Translations under genes and position numbers: made by a program
In this document: in pieces, positions 57,350-64,000 of the stretch
Layout of the letters: each line of letters starts with the position of its first letter
Position numbering within the stretch: position 1 is the first letter of the stretch
The notes under the pieces: model-generated
Seen by the model: the letters and a program-made list of their open reading frames with translations, nothing else
Databases searched by the model: none
Told to the model about the DNA's origin: nothing
NCBI GenBank assembly: GCA_963714255.1
Contig: CAVQNU010000031.1
Location: 123,684-187,683 of the forward strand
Length of the DNA: 64,000 bases
From: Rhodovastum sp963714255
GTDB lineage: Bacteria; Pseudomonadota; Alphaproteobacteria; Acetobacterales; Acetobacteraceae
Direction: 5' to 3'

Positions 57350-58777
57350 ATGCGCATCACCAGCCCCGCCTTCAAGCAACGCGCCGCAAGGGCGCTGGCC
57401 GATACGCGTCTGCAAAAAGCCCTCGTGTTCACCCGCCCCGCCTTTCCCTCCCGCCGCGCCGCCGCGGTCGCCCGGCTTCCAGAGTTCGAAGACCTGCGCA
57501 ACACCGGCCGCGACATCAAGAACCACACCCTGGCGAACCTCGACTTCTACCTGGAAACCTGGGCCGAAAACGCCGAACGTGCGGGCGCGCAGGTGCACTG
57601 GTGCAGCACCCCGGACGAAGCCCGCGCAGAAGTGCTGGAGATCTGCCGCCGCGCCGGCGCACGCACCGCGACCAAGGGGAAAAGCATGATCTCCGAGGAG
57701 CTCGCCATCAACGAGCACCTGGAGCAGCACGGCATCACCCCGGTGGAAACCGATCTCGGCGAATACATCCTGCAACTCCGCCGCGAGCCGCCCAGCCACA
57801 TCATCGCCCCGGCCTTCCACCTCAACCGCGAGGACTGGGAGGAAAGTTTTCGGGCATCGCACACCGACCTTCCCCCCGACCGCGTGTTCGCCGACCGGCG
57901 CGACATTCTCGCCGAAGCGCGGGCACAGTTGCGGGCGCGCTTTCTGGCCGCCGACGTGGGCATCACCGGCGCCAATTTCCTCATCGCCGAGACCGGCAGC
58001 AGCGTGATCGTCACCAACGAGGGCAACGGCGACCTCACCCAGACGCTGCCGCGGGTGCACATTGTGCTGGCCAGCATCGAAAAGGTCGTGCCGACGCTGG
58101 AGGATGCCTGCACCCTGCTGCGCCTGCTGGCGCGCTCGGCGACCGGCCAGGACATGTCGGTCTATACCACATTCTCCACCGGCACCCGCCGCCCCGGCGA
58201 GCTGGACGGGCCGGAGGAATACCACGTGGTGCTGATCGACAACGGACGGTCGAACATGCTGGGCACCCCGTTCCAGCCCATGCTGCGCTGCATTCGCTGT
58301 GCGGCGTGCCTGAATCATTGCCCGGTCTATTTCACCGTCGGCGGGCATTCCTATGGCTGGGTGTATCCGGGGCCGATGGGCAGCGTGCTGACACCGTCGC
58401 TGATCGGCGTGGACCAGGCCGGCCACCTGCCCAATGCCAGCACCTTGTGCGGCAAGTGCGAGAGCGTCTGCCCCATGAAGATCCCGCTGCCCGGCATGAT
58501 GCGGCACTGGCGCGAGCGCGAATTCGAACGCCACCTCACCCCGCCTGTCGCCCGCGCGGGTTTGCGCGTGTGGGGCTGGTTCGCCCGGCGGCCGTGGGCG
58601 TACCAGTTCGTGACTCGGGTGGGCGTGTGGGGGTTGGGACGATTGGGCCGCAAACGCGGCCGGTTCTCCTCTTTGCCGCTGGCCGGCGGCTGGACCGGCG
58701 GGCGCGACCTGCCGGCGCCGGAAGGCGAGACGTTCTTCGCCCGCTATGCGCGCGCGCGGCGCGCGGGGCGGGTCTGA
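57350..58777 (+). CDS. lutB: LutB-type iron-sulfur lactate utilisation protein
   Basis: Subunit of the LutABC L-lactate oxidation complex. The 475-residue protein has the LutB core (RTATKGKSMISEELAINEHL, ADVGITGANFLIAETGSSVI, IEKVVPTLEDACTLLRLLAR) and two 4Fe-4S clusters (CIRCAACLNHCPVY and LCGKCESVCPMKIPLPGM). The start at 57350 gives MRITSPAFKQRAARALADTR. Its stop overlaps lutC (TGATG). No lutA is visible upstream. Confidence 0.93.
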   Translation: MRITSPAFKQRAARALADTRLQKALVFTRPAFPSRRAAAVARLPEFEDLRNTGRDIKNHTLANLDFYLETWAENAERAGAQVHWCSTPDEARAEVLEICRRAGARTATKGKSMISEELAINEHLEQHGITPVETDLGEYILQLRREPPSHIIAPAFHLNREDWEESFRASHTDLPPDRVFADRRDILAEARAQLRARFLAADVGITGANFLIAETGSSVIVTNEGNGDLTQTLPRVHIVLASIEKVVPTLEDACTLLRLLARSATGQDMSVYTTFSTGTRRPGELDGPEEYHVVLIDNGRSNMLGTPFQPMLRCIRCAACLNHCPVYFTVGGHSYGWVYPGPMGSVLTPSLIGVDQAGHLPNASTLCGKCESVCPMKIPLPGMMRHWREREFERHLTPPVARAGLRVWGWFARRPWAYQFVTRVGVWGLGRLGRKRGRFSSLPLAGGWTGGRDLPAPEGETFFARYARARRAGRV

Positions 58778-59478
58778 TGTCGAAGGATGCGGTTCTCGGC
58801 GCGATCCGGCGCGGGCTGCGCCGCGGGCCCCTGCCCGACGACGAGGCGCTGGGCCTGCGGGCGCGGCTGGCGGCGCATCCGCGCCATTTGATCCCGGCGC
58901 GCAGCCAGCTCGCGCGGCCGGCGCAGGTGGCGCTGTTCATCCGCAACGTCGAGAAGGAATTCGGCACCGTCGCGCGCGTGCCCGACGCCGCCGCGGTGCC
59001 GGTGGCAATCGCCGACTATCTGGCCGCGCAGAACTTGCCTTCGCGTTTCGTGCTGGCCCCGCACTCCGAGCTGCGGGCGATCCCGTGGGCGGCGCGGCCG
59101 CTGCTGCGCATTCGCGAGGGCCGCGCCGAGGCGACCGACCTGGTCAGCGTGCAGCACGGCTACGCCGCCGTCGCCGAAACCGGCACGCTGCTGCTGCCCG
59201 GTGCTGCCGAGCGGCCGACCACGCTCAACCTGCTGGCCGACACCGAAATCGTGGTGCTGCGGGCCAGCCGGATCGTCGGCCCGTTCGAGGACGCCTGGGA
59301 TTTGCTGCGCGCCGAGTGGCAAGACGCCGCGACCGGCGGGTTCATGCCGCGCAACGTCATGCTGGTGACCGGCCCGTCGCGCTCGGCCGACATCGAATCC
59401 ACGCTGGAACTCGGCGCCCACGGGCCGCGCCGGCTGCACGTGGTGCTGGTGGACGACGATCCGGCCGGTGTGGCGTAG
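58777..59478 (+). CDS. lutC: LutC-type (LUD domain) lactate utilisation protein
   Basis: A 233-residue LUD-domain protein, the third Lut subunit. It contains VSVQHGYAAVAETGTLLLPG, PTTLNLLADTEIVVLRASRI and the C-terminal VMLVTGPSRSADIESTLELG followed by the HGPRRLHVVLVDD end, all typical of LutC. It is translationally coupled to lutB. Confidence 0.92.
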   Translation: MSKDAVLGAIRRGLRRGPLPDDEALGLRARLAAHPRHLIPARSQLARPAQVALFIRNVEKEFGTVARVPDAAAVPVAIADYLAAQNLPSRFVLAPHSELRAIPWAARPLLRIREGRAEATDLVSVQHGYAAVAETGTLLLPGAAERPTTLNLLADTEIVVLRASRIVGPFEDAWDLLRAEWQDAATGGFMPRNVMLVTGPSRSADIESTLELGAHGPRRLHVVLVDDDPAGVA

Positions 59479-59505
59479 ACTCGCGGCCGGGCTGAAATCA
59501 GCCAG

Positions 59506-59533
59506 GCAATGGTCCTATAGTGTCAACCATTGC
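59506..59533. promoter_or_regulatory. Inverted repeat with -10-like box between lutC and the smr gene
   Basis: GCAATGGT (59506-59513) pairs with ACCATTGC (59526-59533) around CCTATAGTGTCA, which contains a TATAGT -10-like box. It could be a regulated promoter of the smr gene. The evidence is short and suggestive only. Confidence 0.3.
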
Positions 59534-59599
59534 CATGTTCCACCGAGGAGCCCGATGCCGAGGCCGCGCGATCCAATGCCTGCGTCCGCCGGATAGGCA

Positions 59600-60127
59600 G
59601 TGTCCGGACGCCGGCGCACCGAACTGACCGAGCAGGAGCGCAGCGACTGGGCTGCCTATGTGCGCGCGGTGCGGCCGCTGCCCGGGCGGACCGCGCCGAG
59701 GCTGCCCGAACTGCCGTCACCGCCCGCAGCGATGGAACCGCTGGTGGCGGCGCTGGCGCCGCGGACGGCCAAGCCTCGGGCCGCCGCTGTGGCGGTCGGC
59801 GGGCAGCCCGGCGGGCTCGACAGCGCCACCTGGACGCGTTTCCGCTCCGGCAAGCTGGGTCCTTCACGCACGCTCGACCTGCACGGCCGCACGGCGCACC
59901 GCGCCTATCACGCGGTGGAGGCGTTCCTGCACGCGGCCTATGCCGATGGGGTGCGCTGCGTCGAGGTGATCACCGGCCGCGGCGCCGGCGAGGCCGGCGG
60001 CGTGCTGCGGCGTGAGCTGCCGCTGTGGCTGAACCTGCCGAGCCTGCGGCCGATCGTGCTGGCGGCAACCCATCCGCATGCGGCCAATCCCGGCGCGGTG
60101 CGGGTGCTGCTGCGGCGGGCGCGGTGA
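59600..60127 (+). CDS. Smr-domain protein
   Basis: A 175-residue protein with a C-terminal Smr (small MutS-related) domain: LDLHGRTAHRAYHAVEAFLH with the nucleic-acid-binding LDLHG, VITGRGAGEAGGVLRRELPL with the TGRG loop, and HPHAANPGAVRVLLRRAR. Smr domains are nicking or RNA-cleaving nucleases. GTG start at 59600. In related genomes this gene follows a lytic transglycosylase; here it does not. Confidence 0.88.
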   Translation: MSGRRRTELTEQERSDWAAYVRAVRPLPGRTAPRLPELPSPPAAMEPLVAALAPRTAKPRAAAVAVGGQPGGLDSATWTRFRSGKLGPSRTLDLHGRTAHRAYHAVEAFLHAAYADGVRCVEVITGRGAGEAGGVLRRELPLWLNLPSLRPIVLAATHPHAANPGAVRVLLRRAR

Positions 60128-60190
60128 GGGAAGGTCAGGGTTGGACCATGGGGGGCATTTCCGACCACCTTGCAGCCCTTGCATAGTATG

Positions 60191-60220
60191 TCATTAAGGT
60201 CTCATAAGAGACCTCAATGA
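60191..60220. promoter_or_regulatory. 13-bp inverted repeat upstream of the AAA-TIR genes
   Basis: TCATTAAGGTCTC (60191-60203) pairs with 60208-60220 with one mismatch and a 4-base loop, 22 bases before the GTG start of the ATPase gene. It may be an operator or an RNA hairpin controlling the putative defence genes. It lies at the left edge of the AT-rich island. Confidence 0.5.
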
Positions 60221-60242
60221 CAGCTCTGCGATTTCCGGAGGC

Positions 60243-61073
60243 GTGAGCAAGGAGCAACGTAAGTTTAGTCGCACTCTTGAAGAAGTTTTTGTCCAGGAAG
60301 GACTTCCTCAGGAGACATTTGTGTACCCGCCGAATTTCAATGAGATATATGTCGATGTGCGACAACCAAAAAAACCTGTCATTATAGAAGGGCCTTCAGG
60401 AACTGGAAAAACGGTCACTGTTCGAAAAATACAGGAAAAACTTCGCGGCCATGTTGCGGTTGAATATTTTACGTCTAGAAATCCTGAGCGCGTCGAAATA
60501 ATACTCCGCCTCGCTGAGGCGCCTCGTGCGGGGCATTTCGTTATTGACGATTTTCATAGATTGAGCGCAAATCTTCAGGCAGAGCTGGGTTCACTGGCTA
60601 AGCGAGCCGCAGATGGCTCCGGTGGATCAACGCTACCAAAGTTAATACTTATAGGAATTAATCAGGTTGGTTCGATGCTGATCGAACTCAACCCGGATAT
60701 TGCAAAACGGGTTGGCGTACATCGTATTAGTGAGGCTGATTTGCAGAGGACTTCTGAGCTGATAACAAAAGGGTCCAAAATATTAAACGTCATAATTCCA
60801 GAGCACGATAAAATTTTTGCAGAAAGCAGAGGAGATCATTGGCTAACACAATCATTATGCACATTTATTTGCACACAATCTGGAATAACCGAAACAGTAG
60901 GTTCTTTTCGTCATTTACCCGTGGATATTCAAGCAGTGAGAGCGCGACTCATCGCGAGCCTGGATGGCGCCCATAGACCGGCGGTCATTGAGTTCTGCAA
61001 GGGAACGAGGTTTCGTCCTAGCCGAGATGCATTCTTCCGGGCGCTTCGCGCAATTGCAAAAAAGGTCATCTAA
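60243..61073 (+). CDS. AAA-type ATPase of the AAA-TIR island
   Basis: A 276-residue ATP-binding protein. Walker A is GPSGTGKT (residues 50-57), the Walker B-like motif is FVIDDFHRL (about 99-107), and a sensor-type segment LPKLILIGINQVGSMLIEL follows. The GTG start has TCCGGAGGC upstream. The end (RFRPSRDAFFRALRAIAKK) looks like a domain that continues into the TIR frame: a run of six A at 61058-61063 sits at the shift point. The codon style is AT-rich and unlike its neighbours. The likely role is an NTP-driven sensor or switch for the TIR effector, which is inference. Confidence 0.82.
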   Translation: MSKEQRKFSRTLEEVFVQEGLPQETFVYPPNFNEIYVDVRQPKKPVIIEGPSGTGKTVTVRKIQEKLRGHVAVEYFTSRNPERVEIILRLAEAPRAGHFVIDDFHRLSANLQAELGSLAKRAADGSGGSTLPKLILIGINQVGSMLIELNPDIAKRVGVHRISEADLQRTSELITKGSKILNVIIPEHDKIFAESRGDHWLTQSLCTFICTQSGITETVGSFRHLPVDIQAVRARLIASLDGAHRPAVIEFCKGTRFRPSRDAFFRALRAIAKKVI

Positions 61074-61089
61074 TGTGAATATTGTTCAC

Positions 61090-61743
61090 ATGGGCCAGGA
61101 GACGTCGGAATTACGACAGACAATATATAACATAAAAGACAATAGAATAAGCGCATTGTTACAAAATAAGCCGAAAGCCGGACTTTACTTTCATTATAAT
61201 GCTAGCAATAATCAGTTTCAAATCGAAGATCCTGCCGTATTATATTTCCTGCGCAATTTAGACTGGGAACGTCTTAGAGTTGAGTGCGGATATCCTGCAG
61301 AAGAGCCTGCCGCATTTGATTACGAAGTTGCCATCTCATTTGCGGGGGAGTATCGCTGGCTAGCGGAATTTATTGCAGAGCAACTGAAGGCGCAGGATAT
61401 TGATGTCTTCTATGACAAGGATGAGGACGCTAATTTGCTGGGCAAAGATTTGTCCGCAGAGTTTCGATCGGTGTTTTCGGAGCGCTCCCGGCTAGTGGTC
61501 GTATTGTTAGACAGAAATTATTCGGTAAAAGATTGGCCTCGATTTGAAAAAGAAGTTTTCTCCTTTAAGGTTAAAACCGCGTCGGTCGTGCCAATTTTCC
61601 TCGACGAAACGAGTCATTCAGGAATTCAAAGAGAAATAAAGGGGTTTCATTTGACGGATATTGCAGAAAAACCCGACGGCTGGACAGATATAGTAACCGA
61701 GCGGGTGATCGAGCCGCTATTCAGACGCCTCAGCAGCCAGTAA
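61090..61743 (+). CDS. TIR-domain protein (candidate NADase effector), probably fused to the ATPase
   Basis: The TIR domain covers about residues 80-200: FDYEVAISFAGEYRWLAEFI, VFYDKDEDANLLGKDLSAEF, LVVVLLDRNYSVKDWPRFEK. The Glu after SVKDWPRF fits the catalytic Glu position of TIR NADases. The ATG at 61090 has no ribosome site, and the frame is open upstream to 60964; one A fewer in the A6 run would make one protein of about 500 residues, ATPase then TIR. The linker YFHYNASNNQFQIEDPAVLYFLRNL is shared by such fused proteins. Confidence 0.75.
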   Translation: MGQETSELRQTIYNIKDNRISALLQNKPKAGLYFHYNASNNQFQIEDPAVLYFLRNLDWERLRVECGYPAEEPAAFDYEVAISFAGEYRWLAEFIAEQLKAQDIDVFYDKDEDANLLGKDLSAEFRSVFSERSRLVVVLLDRNYSVKDWPRFEKEVFSFKVKTASVVPIFLDETSHSGIQREIKGFHLTDIAEKPDGWTDIVTERVIEPLFRRLSSQ

Positions 61744-61829
61744 ACCAAGGTGCTAACTAAAGCATGAGAACCTGCCTCTCTCCAGTAACGGCAATCGTTT
61801 CGTCCGCCCCCACTCATGCCTCTGGCAAG

Positions 61830-61910
61830 GCACTTAGCTTGCCCTGGCAAAAACATCAGGTGTCCAGGGGCCTCCCGGTCCCTAGCGGGTCCAGGGTCAC
61901 GGCTGTTCAA
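61830..61910. repeat. Degenerate palindromic repeat and possible IS-end remnant
   Basis: GTCCAGGGGCCTCCCGGTCCCTAGCGGGTCCAGGG keeps the repeat family's modules in decayed form, followed by CACGGCTGTTCAATCC, which matches GGCTGTTCAA at the end of the second transposase element (about 62729). It is possibly the outer end of an earlier IS copy. Confidence 0.4.
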
Positions 61911-62000
61911 TCCTGCCGACGAGCTACCGTGAGTCCGGGAGGCAACACCGGCGTGCCAAAGCGAAGCTCATGGGAAACAAGGGGATTCCCCTGGCGGCTG

Positions 62001-62680
62001 ATCTCTGACTCCTGGGGCGGCAACCGAGCTGGAGGTTGCCGTGACCGCATTCGCGCCGTTGCTGACCCTTCTGCAGGAAGTCCCCGATCCCCGGCGGGCA
62101 CAGGGCCGACGCTACCAACTCGCCTACGTGCTGCTGTTCGCTATCCTGGCCATCGTCTCCGGCGCCAATACCTATCGCGACATCGCCATTTTCATCGACG
62201 AGCACCGCGAGGCCCTGAACGCGACCTTTGCTCTGGCGTGGTGTCGTGCGCCTGCGCACACGGCTATTCGCTACATCCTGCACAAGCTTGACCCCCTTGC
62301 CCTGGAAGCCGCCTTCCGCCGCCACGCTGCCCTGCTGCAAACCGCACTTGCCAAGGCTGGATCGGTCAGCATCGCCATCGACGGCAAAACACTGCGCGGC
62401 AGCTTCGACAACTTTCGCGACCGCGCCGCGGCCCAGATGCTCAGCGCCTTCGCCATCGAAACTGCGCTCGTGCTCGCCCATCTCGACATCGACGAGAAAT
62501 CCAACGAGATCCCGGCCGCCCAGGCGCTGCTCGCCGAACTCGCGCTGGCCGGTCACCGCGTCAGCCTCGACGCCCTGCACTGCCAGAAGAAAACCTTCGA
62601 GGCAGCAGCCGAGGCCAACGCCACCGTAGTCGTCCAGCTCAAGGACAACCAGCCCGCCCTCGTAATAGCCGACGCTGCTA
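62001..62680 (+). mobile_element. ISAs1-family element, 3'-truncated
   Basis: It begins with ATCTCTGACTCCTGG (62001-62015), the same string at the same 40-base distance from the transposase start as in the second copy (63892-63906, other strand). The 3' part is missing, so the right end lies where the convergent second copy takes over. Confidence 0.7.
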
Positions 62681-62757
62681 TCTTTGGCCTGTTCCGAAGG
62701 GAGCGCCCGGCCCCAGGTGGCCACCATGGCTGTTCAACGCTAAGCCACGCCGAATAG
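62041..62757 (+). pseudogene. ISAs1-family transposase, C-terminally truncated
   Basis: GTG start. The 238-residue frame shows the DDE-type ISAs1 pattern VPDPRRAQGRRYQLAYVLLF, WCRAPAHTAIRYILHKLDP, AIDGKTLRGSFDNFRDRAAA and DALHCQKKTFEAAAEANATV. Homology with the second copy stops after QLKDNQPAL (about 62660), and the last 30 or so residues are unrelated. The final catalytic region is lost, so this copy cannot be active. Confidence 0.85.
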
Positions 62758-63906
62758 ATTGAGGAGGTTATCGAAGCCGGCGAGGCTGGCACGGTAGCGG
62801 TCCTGGCTGAGTGTGTTGGTCTGGTTTGCCTTGAGGATGTTGAAGGCGAAGCTGCGCGCGCGGGCGAATATGCTGGGATTGGATCGGATGCGCGAGCGAT
62901 CCTCTCCCATGGTGACGTCCCGGCTATAGTGCGAGGTGGTTTCGACGCCCCAGTGCCCACGGATGGCCTCGGCGGCGCGGGTGGCGGTGATTGGCGCGTT
63001 GGCGACGTAGAAGGCGGTCTCGGAAGAATGGGACAGCAGGCCGGTCTTGCTGTTGCGGGTGTAGACATCACGCTCGACGTGGATGACGGCAGCGACGTGG
63101 GAATGCCAGTCGGTGCCGGCGAGTTTGTCGGCGGGATCGAAGACGGTGACGACACGCCTTTCGTCGCGATTGCGGCCGTTGTCGTGGCTGCAGGCAGAAC
63201 TGAGCGGAGCGGTGGTCGCGCTGATCTCCTGGGCCTGGTGGTGCAGGGTCGGCTGGTTGTCCTTGACCTGAACGATCAAGGTGATGTTGGCGTTGCTGGC
63301 GACCTCGAACAGTTTTTTTGACAGTGCAGCGCATCGAGCGTGACGATGGTGTTGGCGGCGATACCGAGTTCGGCGGGCAGCGCCTGGGCTGCGGGAATTT
63401 CGTTGGACTTTTCGTCGATGTCGACATGTGCGAGCACCAGTGCGGTGTCGGTGGCAAACGCGCTCAACAGTTGGGCGGCGGCACGGTCATGAAAGTTGTC
63501 AAAGCTGCCGCGCAGCGTCTTGCCGTCCAGCGCGATGCTGCCTTGTCCCGCGGTTCCACGCGCTGCCTGCAGTTGAGTCGCATGGCGGCGGAAGACCGCC
63601 TCCACCGCGATCGGATCAAGCCCCTGCAGGATATAGCGGATGGCGGTGTGTGCGGGGGCGCGGCGCCATTTCAGGCCGAAGGCCGCGTTCAGCCTGTCGC
63701 GATGAACGTCGATGAAGGTGACGACCCCCCGATACGAGTTGCTGCCGGTGACGATGGCGAGGATGGCGAACAGCAACACATACGGCAGCTTGTAGAGCTT
63801 GCCCTCCGCCCGGCGAGGGTCAGGAACGTCTGCCAGCAAGTCCAGCAACGGCGCGAATGCAGCCACGGCAACCTCCTTTTCGGTTGCCGCTCCAGGAGTC
63901 AGAGAT
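62700..63906 (-). mobile_element. ISAs1-family element, second copy
   Basis: Spans the transposase at 62740-63866 and the shared outer string at 63892-63906. The far end near 62700-62739 (GGCTGTTCAACGC) is not precisely defined. No flanking target duplication could be identified. Confidence 0.65.
62740..63866 (-). pseudogene. ISAs1-family transposase, single frameshift at an A7 run
   Basis: The frame from 63866 (GTG) reads as the first copy through LDALHCQKN and is then shifted at seven A (plus-strand T run 63313-63319). One more A would give QKKLFEVASNAN and join on to VQVKDNQPTLHHQAQE, RGHWGVETTSHYSRDVTMGE and the end LLNLFGVA, about 375 residues in all. The run A AAA AAC is a possible -1 slippery site, which would restore the frame. 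Otherwise this is an inactive or misread copy. Confidence 0.85.
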
Positions 63907-64000
63907 TTGCCAATTCGGGAATCTGTCGTGATTCCAATGACCTCACTTTGCCCCGCAAGTGTTGCAGATTGGACTCAGCCCGGCTCATCGAGAGCGTTGA

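Noticed and set aside
61050..61075. -1 programmed frameshift joining ATPase and TIR
   Set aside because: A AAA AAG is a -1 slippery heptamer, but the TIR frame is +1; a -1 shift reaches a stop within a few codons.

Overview
The window is GC-rich DNA with the gene content of an alphaproteobacterium, most likely Acetobacteraceae (Rhodospirillales). That placement rests on the hopanoid genes hpnE-shc-hpnG-hpnH, a separate grpE-dnaK-dnaJ block and hrcA-rph-rdgB block, hypF (implying a NiFe hydrogenase elsewhere), and the general protein style. No genus can be named from the sequence alone. No tRNA, rRNA or CRISPR array was seen.

Layout. 0-5 kb: hopanoid lipid genes (hpnE cut by the window edge, shc, hpnG, and hpnH convergent to them) and a TetR regulator. 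5.7-20.4 kb: housekeeping genes, namely a MarR regulator, M17 aminopeptidase, TrhA membrane protein, cold-shock protein, pepN, a PhoR-like kinase, an LpoA-like lipoprotein divergent from rsmI, TonB, queD-queE-hemW, an aminoacyl-tRNA deacylase and a cytochrome c. 20.5-27.5 kb: a peptide-binding protein, a ZntB-type transporter, hypF, a methyltransferase, gloB and a cupin. 27.6-37.4 kb: dnaJ, dnaK, grpE, a hybrid sensor kinase with an EAL response regulator, a second cold-shock gene and hrcA. 37.6-45.8 kb: rph-rdgB, a dehydrogenase, a periplasmic-binding-protein/pentameric-ion-channel fusion, tam and leuA. 46-50.4 kb: an MBOAT/SGNH acetylation pair and an ATP-dependent DNA ligase. 50.4-54.9 kb: a translationally coupled cluster of ACP, ketosynthase, type III polyketide synthase, methyltransferase and FAD reductase, probably for a phenolic or resorcinolic lipid. 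55-57 kb: an AT-richer accessory stretch with a brnTA toxin-antitoxin pair. 57.3-60.1 kb: lutBC and an Smr protein. 60.2-61.7 kb: a clearly AT-rich island with an AAA-type ATPase and a TIR-domain protein, probably a defence system. 62-63.9 kb: two convergent ISAs1-family transposase copies.

Two window-wide patterns matter. First, a palindromic repeat family is scattered in at least a dozen places: between genes, at gene ends, directly against the start of hpnG, and once as a perfect 63-bp inverted repeat in frame inside hypF. Second, about eleven genes carry a single-base frameshift, and nine of these look like one extra base. Because leuA and shc are among them, sequencing or assembly indels are the likeliest cause, so the affected genes are marked as frameshifted rather than assumed dead.

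Stretches over about 300 bases without a confident gene: 39885-40272 (composite repeat plus about 150 bases with nothing recognised), 45813-46183 (a short palindrome and one repeat copy), 54901-55654 (AT-rich, only a doubtful ORF) and 56957-57349 (repeat copy). Positions 61744-62000 hold a degenerate repeat, and 63907-64000 show nothing recognisable.
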